Of a DNA stretch of 64,000 bases, positions 21,401 to 32,660 are shown in pieces; position 1 is the stretch's first letter; each line of letters begins with the position of its first letter. Below the pieces are notes generated by a model. The model saw only the letters and a program-made list of their open reading frames with translations. It ran no database searches and had not been told where the DNA came from. The DNA is taken from positions 40,015,662 through 40,079,661 of the forward strand of contig NC_030851.1 of NCBI RefSeq assembly GCF_000208745.1, given 5' to 3'. The stretch is from Theobroma cacao. Lineage: Eukaryota > Streptophyta > Magnoliopsida > Malvales > Malvaceae. A program made the translations under genes and the position numbers.

Positions 21401-24400
21401 CTACATTTATAAATGACCAACCTTTGCATTCCACACTGTACTTCCTTGTTCAGACTTTTCAGGTTCAACAGGCAAAAGCTTGCTGGAAATTTCTTCTGAT
21501 TCAGCTAAACAACCTTCTTCAACAAAATCATGCTCAAAGCTGCTCCACTCAACATAAACCATACTATTACAATTCCATAAAAATATAAGGTGCCATATCA
21601 TTTAGTTGGTCAAAGTAAGTTAGCGAGGGTGAAATGAGGGGAGGAAATGAAAACAGCGATTAAAGTTAATTAGGATCCCACAACTACTTAAGTTTGAACA
21701 ACTAATTTTGTCTCAATTGTTTTATTATTCCCCAGGCAAATGACCAAGCTTCATGACAAACAATTCATTAGCAGTTTCACTTCCTCAAAAAATAATTAAT
21801 TAATTAATTAATAAAGTAACAGTTCATAGAAACAATTAAGATATCTAAAACCATGATGGGAAGACCACTTTAGTCTTTAGCCAATAAATAGACAACAAAC
21901 CAAGAAGTTCAATGCTAGTTGAGATGTCCAAAAGCTATTCGAGTAACAAAGGGATCCACGAAGGATACCTGACAGGAGTATGCATAGAGAGCTTAAGGTT
22001 CTCCTTTGGCCAGTTTAGAACAGCCTACAGCAGTTGAAGATGTTAGCTCAAAGCAAATATCTAAAAGTACAAATTTAACACATCACTGAATTTTGAGAGA
22101 GAGAGAAAGAAAGACCTTTGAAAATTCAGGAGGTACAAAAAGCCTGGGATATCGCTTATCAATTGACAGATAATCTCTCTCTACATCTACCAAGGTGGAT
22201 GAATATACCTGCAAGTAGGCAGAATATATTGCTTGAAGGATCAATAACATTTTAAATGACATGCATATTGAGAAAATACATATCCATGTTACAGGAAAAT
22301 ATATTGAACAAGGTTTCCAACTCAGGAAAGTTGGATAAGTTCTCTAAAGTAAAGGTAAGTTTCATCAATTGGAAGAACTAGAAGTTGTAGCGAACCACCA
22401 CAGCTTAGAGCCGTTTGCATATATAAATCCAGGGAGCTCTGAAAGTTTTGAAATAGACTCTATGAATGTAAAATATGGTTTAACCAATGAGGAAAAATAC
22501 GAGACGGTGAGGGCAAGGAAAACATCCAAGGAAACGAGGATTGAAGTAGCAAATTGAAACCAGTCAAAATAAAATATTAGAAAAGGTGCCCCAAGAACCA
22601 AGGATCAAACCTAGGGTCAAATAAGTAGGCAACGGCTTATACACATCTGAAGAATTATCTAGACTGTGGAAAAAATGGCAACTAGCCCTGCGCACCATGA
22701 GCCAAAGACCAACAGGAAGCAACAAAAACTGAAGGCCCAAGTCAAGAGTGAAGACAAAAAGAACGTAGATACAAATCAGATTCCAAAAGGAAAAAAGCAA
22801 ATTCTTGAAGAAGTTCAAATTATCTTCGAATGGGGAGCTCTTGCTGTCCTTTTACCTTGCAGACATATTCTCTCCTTTTTTCCTTAACAGGTGAGAGACG
22901 CCTTCAGCAATACAGAACACCAAGTTAGTTATGAAGACTGTGAGAAACACAAGGAGCTAAACATTCAGAACTAGAGCAGGATGGAATGTAAAACATCAAG
23001 ATCCACCTATGCGAAGCTTCACGACGTGGGGAGTCTCGCCTCAAAGGTCGAGCCTCTTTTGTCAAAGAGGGACCACGGTGGTCCCTAGAAACTCTTGGTG
23101 GAGTTCTTTCACGCGTAACTTCAAGTGTGCGCTTGCGCTCGCGTTCTCTCTCCTTCTCCCGTCGCTCCAAGATGCGCAAACGTTCACGTTCTCTTTCTCG
23201 TTCTCGAAGTCGTTCTCGTTCCCGCATCCTTTCCCTCTCTCTGTCTTTCTCTCTTTCACGCAAATGCTCCCGATGACGCTCCTCCACTCTCATCTCAAAC
23301 TCCCTAAGATAACCAGCCCTGTCATCCTTGCGTTCATCAATCCTAGGATGACCACTGCGTGACAATGTACTACTCGGATATTCAGACTCAAGGGATGCAA
23401 CATGAAGTCCCTTTGTTCCATAATCCCTACCAGGTGGTAGGCTCACTCCATAACCAGGATTTGCAGAATTAGGTGGATACATGAGATCATCCACATTTCT
23501 CTTTGGAGCTGCCCCTAATATCGATGGAGGTTGTCCACCATAAGAAGAAGAAGAACTAAGCAATGATAAACTGCGGGGATCAGCATCTATTCTTCCTCCA
23601 TAAGGCATAAGATCTTGGGTGGAATGACGACTAGCAGCACTCCTTGCTGCAAGATAATCAGCTTGTCTGCCAGAAATGGGTTGCTACTCAGTGTAGTAAG
23701 CAATATATTACCATCTAACAAGCAGTCAACAGACTATCACCAAGAAGGATGAGAAGGTTGACCTTGGCCATATACTTACGAGGGAATGAGTATAAGTGAA
23801 GAAGTGTAGCTATGAAGTACAAACCATCCTCAATTGAAAATTGTACATTAAATATTTCATCAATATAAAAATACCTTGAACCACCTTCATGAGGAGCTGA
23901 TTGAGCTTTGAGCAATTGTTCTTGTCGAAGCAAGACAGCTTGATCAAGACGATCATATATCTCAGGCTGTTGAGCAATATAGTAAAAATTAAAGATCACA
24001 ACCAAAAAAGAGAACAAGAAACAAAAGTACAAGATGGTCAAAGCTGGAGCAGATTTATATTCAGAACATGAAAAAAAAACACTACAAAAGTAAACAGAAG
24101 CTAATAAAAGAAGCATCATGAAATTGCTGGACCTGATGCTGATGACCATAAATAGCAGAATCAGCATATCTTCCACTTGACTCACTTGGCAAGTCCCTCC
24201 CCAAATAACCACCCTGCCGTTCTCCATATTGTCTTCTCTCCACTGTAGGATAGTCAGGAATCTTCTCTGCATACAGTTGATCACCTTTGTGACTATAACT
24301 GTGACTTGATGATGAAACATAGTCAGTAGATGCAAATTTTGGTGAATCTGGCATAGCTGAGGCATAAGCACTACGAGCTTCCAAAGCTGATGGTCCAGCC

Positions 24401-25516
24401 CCTTTGGAACTTATTGCAGGAACCTAGTACATATAAAATTCATCAAATCCAAAATTCAATCAACAAATGTAAATAATATTGTTCATTACCAAATTAATCA
24501 ACAAATGTAAATAATATTGTCCATTACCAAATTACAATTAACACACAGAGTGACGCATGTTCTTCCAAAATAACAGTCTAATATCACCTTAGAACCAACT
24601 AATAATATACCTTAATGAGCATTAGGCCATCATGATTGACTATCAGATGCTAAGACATATTAAACTCCCAAGGAAAAGAAAAGCAGCACAAAATTAATGA
24701 AACTGACCAGGATTCACAAATATCTACAATAAGGCTTAAAGAGAAAGGACAATTCAAAGCAAGATGAAATATACGAATTACCAAAACAAACACATAGGAA
24801 AACAGACCAAATTCCACTGACCTGCTGAGTAGCACTCAAAGCAGCTGTGCCATATATGGAGCTATACTGCCCCCCATAATGAGCTGATACCGAAGGAAGG
24901 GCTCTGTACCCACCAACATCTGCTTCTTGAGAACTACCTAGAATTGATGAATGCCGGGAAGCCAAGGACATTTGAGCTCCCCCATCAGGTCCTCCAACGG
25001 AACTCCCAGAATAACCAGCCCCCAACTACAAAATTTACCAAAAAGCAAAAAAAATTGAAACAAAACCAGACCCACTATAACTCTTGAATTATAAAACATA
25101 CATGGCATGTTATTGCCAGGGAAAATAGCAAATCCCCGGAATTCAGATGCAATGCCACAGCAACAATTTATTTTGAAATAATTATTCACTCATATTAAAC
25201 GTTTGTATGCTCAGCAACAATAAAGATTGTGAAACAATTATTTAAAACAAAAAGGTTACAAGTCACAGCAACATCAAAGCAAGTACAATTGAGCTGTTTC
25301 TCTCACAAACCCAGGCTAACTGTACAAAACATCTTATAATCAGAGCATTCAATCCCATTACAATTTCATACAAAAAACAATGAGCTCGAAAACAGAAAGA
25401 CCTACCATCTTTAACGCTAACATTGTGGGAAAAAGAAGACTCACATTTTGTGCATATCCAGATTGACCTCCATAGGTTTGCTGCCCGTAGGCATTCGTCC
25501 CTCTTGACGAATACAT
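15425..25516 (-). CDS. RSA1: RSA1/EMB1579-like nuclear protein (plant CCAR1 relative)
   Basis: Twenty-one exons on the minus strand: 25516-25445, 25025-24822, 24423-24133, 23966-23875, 23666-23007, 22901-22856, 22208-22116, 22024-21969, 21539-21422, 20269-20058, 19977-19914, 19178-19014, 18483-18453, 18329-17233, 17113-17039, 16874-16800, 16719-16399, 16135-15911, 15801-15760, 15683-15621, 15514-15425. They sum to 4092 nt, 1363 aa. Order of parts: Gly/Ser/Tyr-rich start (MYSSRGTNAYGQQTYGG), an Arg/Glu-rich helix near residues 355-410, the conserved core from KEKRREYVCKVYSSTLVDVE with RYPRLFVPPEF, a long Lys/Glu-rich region (residues 702-1067) with repeated KKKIIKR blocks, a helical segment, and one EF-hand-like motif at 1305-1316. 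In Arabidopsis, RSA1 (SHORT ROOT IN SALT MEDIUM 1, At2g03150) links nuclear calcium to salt-stress gene expression. The family also shares architecture with animal CCAR1/DBC1 regulators of transcription and splicing. All introns are GT-AG. Confidence 0.88.
18813..18842. repeat. G-rich tract in an RSA1 intron
   Basis: A TGTGTG run leads into GGGTGGGGGGGGGGGTGGGGG on the plus strand, inside intron 12 of the minus-strand gene. The tract has quadruplex-forming potential on the non-template strand. Confidence 0.8.
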
Positions 25517-27115
25517 TAAATTAATTTAAACCTGAATTAAACAACAAATAAAACAATGTTAATCAACCAAACAAATATAACCCATTCTTTCTTTTCTTAA
25601 AATAAAAGAGAACAGAAACAAACCACGGGTTCTTTTCTATGCAAATCGTTTAATTACCAAAAATAAATAAAACCCATAATGGAGAAGATACCTAGGTAAT
25701 TACTGATAAGACAGGGACAGACGGAAACGTGAGATTTGTGAAAAAATATTGATAAACCCTAATGCATGGATGGGGTGGTGTTGAAGAAGAACAGAGAAAT
25801 GAAGGGGCGGGTGACTTTGAGGATGACTTGAAACTCGACTTAATATATTCTCAGAAGTCAGAAAGAGGTTTAGCACCAATTTTTTGCTTTAGTTTCATTG
25901 GCTCAATTCCATGTATCTCAAGGTCTTTACGGCGGGCTCAGAAAAAACACCAGAGGGTGAATCCATCTCAGCCCGATATCGTCGTGCTGGGCTTCCGTGG
26001 ACCCCAATCAGCTCATTTGGTTTGGGCTCTCTTGGCTCTCAGCCCGAACCAGAGGCAAGAATAAAAGGCCGTTGCATGACCATTGAGAGGGGGTTATGCC
26101 ATAAGGTTTGCTTTCCACGTTCCGTTCGATAATCAAAATTTAATTTATTTTAAAAAAATTATAAAAAATATTTTTCGTTATTCAAATAAACTAAGGAGAT
26201 TGTCTATAAACAAGTGTAATAAAATTTTCTTGAATCAATAATTATTCAAAAATAATTATAATTTACTCACATATTTTTATAAATAGATAATTATTCGAAA
26301 ATATAATTTAATTACATTATATTTTATCCATCATAATCAATTAAATTTTGTGTATAGATGTTTATTTTTAGTCAATTCTTCACATATTATAAATTATTTT
26401 CAAACTATTATTTAGAAAAAATATTAGAGAATAAATATTTGGGAAAAAAACGAAAAAACTAGTAGAAATAGAAAATCATGTTTTTAGATATATTAAATAG
26501 AAAATCATATCTTTGAAATTAGAAAGATGGTCTTTCATTTTTTTAAAAAAAAATAATAAGTTATGTCTTTTGATATATTAAATAAAAAAATCATATTACC
26601 TTTCGAAAAAAAAAAGAAAATCATTTCTTTAAACCAAGCATATGGTGCTGAGGAAACATAAATGCCAAAGAGAGAAGTAACGTGTCTTTCAATTTAGATA
26701 AGTATTCCATCTCTGACAACAAAATGATAATTTACAAGTATAACTATTACATATTAGCATGGAAAGAAATAAAGAATGAAAGAGCATTGTCGTACTATAA
26801 ATGCCCTTTAAATGAGAATATTATTACATATAATCAAAAGCCAAGGTATCGTTTACAAAAATACACTGACCTTGAAAGTAATGGATGAATATTCATCATA
26901 ATGCACTAACTTACAATATGTATAAAACCAATAAAGTAGTTACAATAACATCATCATTATACAACCAGCAACACAACGGTCAACTTAAAAAGGTTCACAC
27001 TTGTTAATGAACCTTATAATTAGCATCAACATCAACCACAAGTGCCAAAAAGTTACAATATCAGGAACTTACCTTCACAAAAAGTTTTAGAGCCATCCAA
27101 GCTCAATGGTCAGCA
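25517..27115. other. RSA1 promoter region and AT-rich spacer
   Basis: 25517-25760 should contain the RSA1 5' UTR and promoter. The 25762-26064 frame has no recognisable motif. 26120-26630 is extremely AT-rich with several poly-A runs. Near 26639 the sequence AGCATATGGTGCTGAGGAA is a possible partner of a terminus at about 32622 (see findings). Confidence 0.4.
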
Positions 27116-27141
27116 AGAAATGTCCTCAGCCATTTAAGTCT

Positions 27142-28037
27142 TCAGTCAAGAGCAACATTGAAAAACATAAACATAAGAGTTGGAGATTCAGGAAGCTTAA
27201 TTGAAATAAGAACCCTTTCCCTCGCTGTCAATCCCTCTACTTGACTTAAAATCCCATCCAACTCTTGAGCCTTTTGTTGGATGTTCATTTGTACCCCAAC
27301 ACTCTTGCTGAACTCAATTTCAGCCTCCTTTATGTTTTCACCCAATATAGTAGCAACAGTAATAATTGATTCAGATGTAATGGGATAACCCATCTCATTT
27401 GGCCTTTTCCTCTTTTTTACTGAAGTAGTTTCACTTCTAGGAGCTGATGTTTGAGGTTGAATATTAGAAAAATCCTCATCATCGAAACTATATCTAGCTG
27501 GGTTTTCACCTTCAGTTTTCTCATTTATTGTATCATTACATTTTTGCATTTGTTCGATGATATCTGCTGCAATTTGTGTTTTTTTTCCTGTTGCATGAAC
27601 TCTTACATAAATAAGACTAAGCTCGTTGAAGAAAGAAAAACTCTTTCTTCTAAAAAGGGCAGCCTCATTGTGACTTTAACAGTAAAACGAAAAAGATGAC
27701 TATTAATTATATTATTATTAAGAAACTAACATGAAAATACTTAAATAAGTTCAAACCAAAAACTTACTCGTATGTAAGATTCTCATATAGGATCATCAGT
27801 AACAACCATATTTCTTTAATCATCCCACCCAAATCCACTAGTATGTGTCCCTTGCACCATATCATATATAATAGCGCATTCTTTTTTTAAAGTCTTTATT
27901 CTAGACACTATATAGGGCTTTGCCTTCAAGTTTGCATTCGGTAATTTTGTTGCAAGCATATTTTCAAGTTCTATTAAATAGCCCCTTCTAAAACCAGTGT
28001 CAGCATTGTATTTTCCTATATTGTGCAAATCAGTCAA
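27142..28037 (-). pseudogene. Myb/SANT-like ORF1 of a PIF/Harbinger transposon, decayed
   Basis: The upstream piece (28037..27816) has the plant Myb/SANT-like pattern: GKYNADTGFRRGYLIELE, then LKAKPYIVSRIKTLKKE, then TSGFGWDD. It stops right after FGWDD, where intact relatives continue. The downstream piece (27549..27142) has NPARYSFDDEDFSNIQP, a basic KKRKRP motif that could be a nuclear signal, and a helical C-terminus. In active elements this DNA-binding accessory protein works with the transposase. Stops separate the two pieces, so I call it a relic. Confidence 0.75.
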
Positions 28038-28379
28038 AGCTGAAATAAGTACAACATCTTTATGATAATTTCATTTTCTTTTGGTTCCCTTTAAACTTTG
28101 AGAAACTAGGGCTGAAGATGCAAACATTGTTTTCTACCATACACCAAATATTTTATTATAAAAAATTAATTATAATGCTAAAAAATAAAAGATAAAAAAA
28201 TACATCCAATAATATATTAAAACTTGTCAAAAGTTATTCACATGATAAAAAGTACAATATAAACAACAATTGACAAGACATTAAAACACAAATAACAAAT
28301 TAAAAAAAAGCACAACTTGTACTGACAAAGGAGATAAGCACTAAAATAATCCTTCAATTAACAATAAGCCTAACAAATA

Positions 28380-29781
28380 TCAATCATCATTTTGTCTAGA
28401 TGCTTGCCATTCATTAAACATTTGATTTGCTAATTCCATTTTCAAATTACTCCAAATATCAGTAAGATCAATAGTACTTATAAAATCCTCCTCAACTATT
28501 ATGTTGGTTTGAATATATTCCCCTATATCAACTTCAATAGGATCAAAACTCATCTCCTTCATAATAAAATTATGAAGCAAACAACAAGTTATAATAATCC
28601 AATTATGTATCTTAATCGGATAAAATGAGGGACTCCTAAGGATACCCCACCTCATTTTCAACAACCTAAAACACCTTTCTATAACATTGCGAGTAGTTGC
28701 ATATTTCATATTAAAAATTCTTTAGGATTGCTTGGTTCATGGCCTTGACGTCATTTATTAAAATGATATCGTTGACTCCCAAAAAATGTAAGAAAGCCCT
28801 TACAATTTGTATAGTCTGCATCAACTAGATAGTAACAACCTATATAAAATAAACTAAATAAGTTATTTATTTATTTAATTAGAATAATCATATGGTACAT
28901 AATTTGAAATATCTTCCTATTATCATAGGAAAGCTTACCATGAGGCACTTTAAGTCCATTTTTTCTCCTCAGTGCATCTCGAAAAACTCTACCATCAGCT
29001 ACAAATCCTTCCCAACTAGGAAGAATAAAGACAAATTGCATGTCAAGTGTACATACGCCTAACATATTTGTTGCAATATCCCCTTTATGAGTGCGATATC
29101 TAAGTTTATCTGCACTTGGCACCTTGACCCTCATATATGTCCCATATAGAACACTTAAACAATTATATAAATCCAATATAATGAATTACTTATAAGTAAA
29201 CCTATTGATGTCTTGTATATATAATTATAAAGGTAATAAGATCAATAATCTACCTTAAACCACTTCCACCGATTATCTGTTGAGTTTGTTATAATGGGCT
29301 TAAGTTTTCTAAACAAATGTTCTTAAAATTTTAATACTGCATTTAAAACATTATGAAAGTGCACACTAATTGTCTCACCCTACCTTTTAAAATTTAAACT
29401 AATTACTCAATTCTTAACATAATGAGCAATAATATGTAAGAATATTGTTACTTGCTCATCTACAAGCATGTTCTTTGTTGACTTCAACCCTTTAATACTT
29501 CCTAACATTTCACATAATTTAAAAAAGGTTTGTCTATTCATCCTAATTTATGGAATACATGAAATATCATTATCATACACAAGTCGCCTCACATATTCTC
29601 GATTTGTAATAAAATCTAATGCATAAGATCTTACTCTTGGCCTATAAGTACATAAAGTCGACGCTGCAAACAATAAAGTCAAGAACAAACTAACAGCATG
29701 ACTAATCTTCATATAAAATTTAAACATAGCTAATAACCTTTTTCTCCATTCAACATCTCTTCTCAAACACAAACAAATCAT
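28380..29781 (-). pseudogene. PIF/Harbinger-type DDE transposase, decayed
   Basis: Read on the minus strand, the fragments follow the usual order. An N-terminal piece ends REYVRRLVYDNDISCI (29781..29548). Next come LKSTKNMLVDEQVTIFLHII and GETISVHFHNVLNAVLK, then the DDE core MRVKVPSADKLRYRTHKGDI, GVCTLDMQFVFILPSWEG, DGRVFRDALRRKNGLKVP and YYLVDADYTNCKGFLTFFGS. The C-terminus is RNVIERCFRLLKMRWGILRS and CCLLHNFIMKEM. At least two in-frame TGA codons interrupt it, at 29407-29409 and at 28751-28753 (the latter where relatives have Trp), besides further breaks. It is non-functional and is domesticated only if an undetected intact frame exists, which I do not see. Confidence 0.85.
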
Positions 29782-32660
29782 GACTGCAAAAAATAAATAT
29801 TCTAATATATTTTATTATGTACACAAAATATTAAAGCCATATGGCATATAAAAAGTAAGAAAATAAAACAAAATAAATAAATAAATATTATTAATTTATG
29901 ACCATGTTGTATGTATCTTTGCATCAATACCCTAAAATAATGGATTTAATTTCAACTAACTTTCCCAAAAACCCTTTACCTTCCTTAATTGAAATCTTAT
30001 TTGGAAGCCCTTTATCATAAATTTTTCCTTATTCAATTTGTATTTATAGTATAATTCAAGGATTATGACAATTTTGATTACAACGTTACAAGTTCTAAAT
30101 TAAATTAAAGTTCAATTAAGAGGTTGAAATCTATGGAATCTAAAAAATGAGAGTGAATCAGGTGAAAAATGAGTTTTAACAAATATCTCTTTAAATGGGG
30201 TGAGCAATATGTTTTATTGAGCATGTTGGATGTAAGCTGTTAGGATGAAGGACAAGTGCGGGGATAAAAATAAATTAATTAGGGCTTGGGTGGCTCTTTT
30301 AGAGTTAATAAATATGTTGATTATTGTATTCATTAATTTAATTATTTGATTAATTTGTATAATCAACCTCACTTGATGTCTATCACAATATATTTAAATA
30401 TCACCTTAACTCATGCCAATAAGCACATATGCACGGTTAGTATTTTTTAAAATTTTTATACTATCATTATAAAGTTGCACAATAATTATGAATAATGATT
30501 ATACCTTGATCCCTCTTTAATAAAAATTAAAAAAAATTAAACTTTTTTCTAGCATTTATAAAGACAATTTAAGTAGCTAAAAGTGTCTTTATGAGATTTA
30601 ACATTCTAAAGACTTCCTCTCGTAAACTAATATTACTGAAAGTTGAAACTCTTATACCCCAAAAATTTGGCATGGGTTCAAGATATTGAAGATTAAGATG
30701 AATTGAAGGTTAAGTTGAAACTCTGTTTTTCCTGTTAGCTTTTTATCCTTGAACCTTCACAGCAAAATTAGTGTTTATCTTTTGAAAATATAACTGATAT
30801 TTTAGATCATTGACTGCTCAACAACAACAACTTCAATCAAAAAATGGACTTGGGTATGGGTAAGTGACCTCAAGAGCACATTTCAACCCCATAAGCATAT
30901 AATTAGAATGCATAAATAGGCTATAGTAACCTTCACATATTCTTATTCCTCTTTGTAACTGACTAATTACTTTGCCTAAGTTTTTTTTTTTTTGAAAGTT
31001 AATAGGGATAAGTTCCCTGGATACAAAACAAGCACACGATTTTAAGATGTTATACCTTGATTAGCATATCATCTCAAAATCATGTTGACAACTTGTCCAG
31101 GAGAAGCCATCAAAAAATATACCTCCAACATACTTTGCCTAAGTTTGTTAAAGGGAATTCATGTATTTATTTTTTTTCTTAATCATAATTGTTTTTATTT
31201 GTAAAAGGTGGTGCAGTTGGGTTAGAGAAACAGGCAAAGAAAAGGAAATAATTCATGTATCTAAGTGCCTGCTAACAGAAACAGAGGAAATTCATGCATA
31301 TAGCAGAAAATTGCATAAGTCAAAAGGTACCACTTACTTTCTTCCATTAATGAAAATGTTTATACATTCACTATTATTCATGCATTTATAAGCATGATTC
31401 CAAATACAATGATAATGAAAAGAAAAATAACGGTTCATTTTGACCAGCATTATAAGAAAAATTTTCTCAATTGTTAAGTATATCGGTACTAAACATCAGT
31501 ATAGCTCCTCCAAACTTTTGTCAAGCACAACAAAACCTTCCATCATCCTACCTCAAGCTTTCATGAACCATAACAAACTAACTCAACATATAATCTATCC
31601 TTTCAAATTAATAAGAAGGATAAGAAGAATGTGTTTTCTTAAGCTGACAGATTTTTCTATTAAGTAACAACAAAAGAGGTAGAAGTGTGCAGATACAAGT
31701 ATTAGGCAGCTCATGCTTCTCTAGCTACATTCAAATACCATTAATGTTACCACTAGCACTGCTAAAACAGCTTATAGCTTAAAGAATTACAAAACTAACC
31801 CAAATTAATAAACCTTCTTCTAACAAAGAAACGTTCTCTCCCTTCTCTCTCTCAAATACCAAGACCCCTACAAAACAAAACCAAAAAAAAAAATCTTACA
31901 GAAAAAACATAATAGAAAAAAGAAATTGAGATTGAAGTTTGCCTATTTCTTCTTCTTTTTCTACTTATCTCTCTAATTTTCATTTTATATCTAATTTTTT
32001 ATTAATCTAAGAGCAAAAAAAATTTACCCAAATCACAATCACTAAGCATAATCTATAGTATTGACAATGAATCAAAGAAATAAAGGAGAACAAACTCGAC
32101 TCACAAACAAAAAATTGAGAAATACACAAGTCAGATAAAATCAAATTACTTCAAATATAAAATAATTCAACACTTAGTCCATTTCCACTTTCAACAGAAA
32201 ATAAGAGCACAATATGCAAGTACCTGGACTATGGAAGAGAGTAACGTAAGTGGAAAGGTGGATGAGAGAGGCAGTGCTACTAGCGGAGCTAAAAACCATG
32301 GAAGAGAACCATGCGATTAAAAGAAAGAGAGAAAAAAGGAAGAGAAAGAAAAAATATATTTTATATAGATAAGGTTGTAATTTTCTAAATCTAAGAGGGG
32401 TAATTTAGTCATAACAATTTTAACAGCTATTCCATGAGATATGGAATAAATAATACCAGGGGGAAGGTCGAGTTTAGTTGAAAAGGAGTTCTTACCGATT
32501 TTAAAGAATAAATATTACTCAAGAATTGGTATTACTTGTTAAACTACTAACCAAACAAAGTTATAACTAACAGCTAGGAATAGAAGGGGAATAGTTACGA
32601 TATTCCTCATACCAAATGTGCTGCAAGAGGTGCTATACTACTCATAATATAATATAAAGA

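Larger units (their letters stand above)
27116..32622 (-). mobile_element. Remnant PIF/Harbinger-superfamily DNA transposon (ends uncertain)
   Basis: The accessory ORF1 relic and transposase relic lie in the same orientation about 350 bp apart, the standard content of an autonomous Harbinger element. The outer boundary on the right may be near 32622, where the minus strand reads AGCACATTTGGTATGAGG, a terminus-like sequence. The left end may be beyond 27116, near 26639. No 3-bp TTA/TAA duplication could be confirmed. 29782-32600 holds no other gene; it is AT-rich with several poly-A and poly-T runs. Confidence 0.55.

Noticed and set aside
22369..22887. Plus-strand lysine-rich frames
   Set aside because: They lie in an RSA1 intron and overlap its small exon 6; charged composition follows from the A-rich intron, and no exon signals were found.
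23009..23362. Plus-strand frames opposite the Arg/Glu-rich exon of the RSA1-like gene
   Set aside because: Shadow of the repetitive GAG/CGT codons on the minus strand.
25762..26132. Overlapping plus-strand frames of 73-100 residues upstream of RSA1
   Set aside because: No recognisable motif, no exon structure; more likely promoter and leader DNA of the divergent side.
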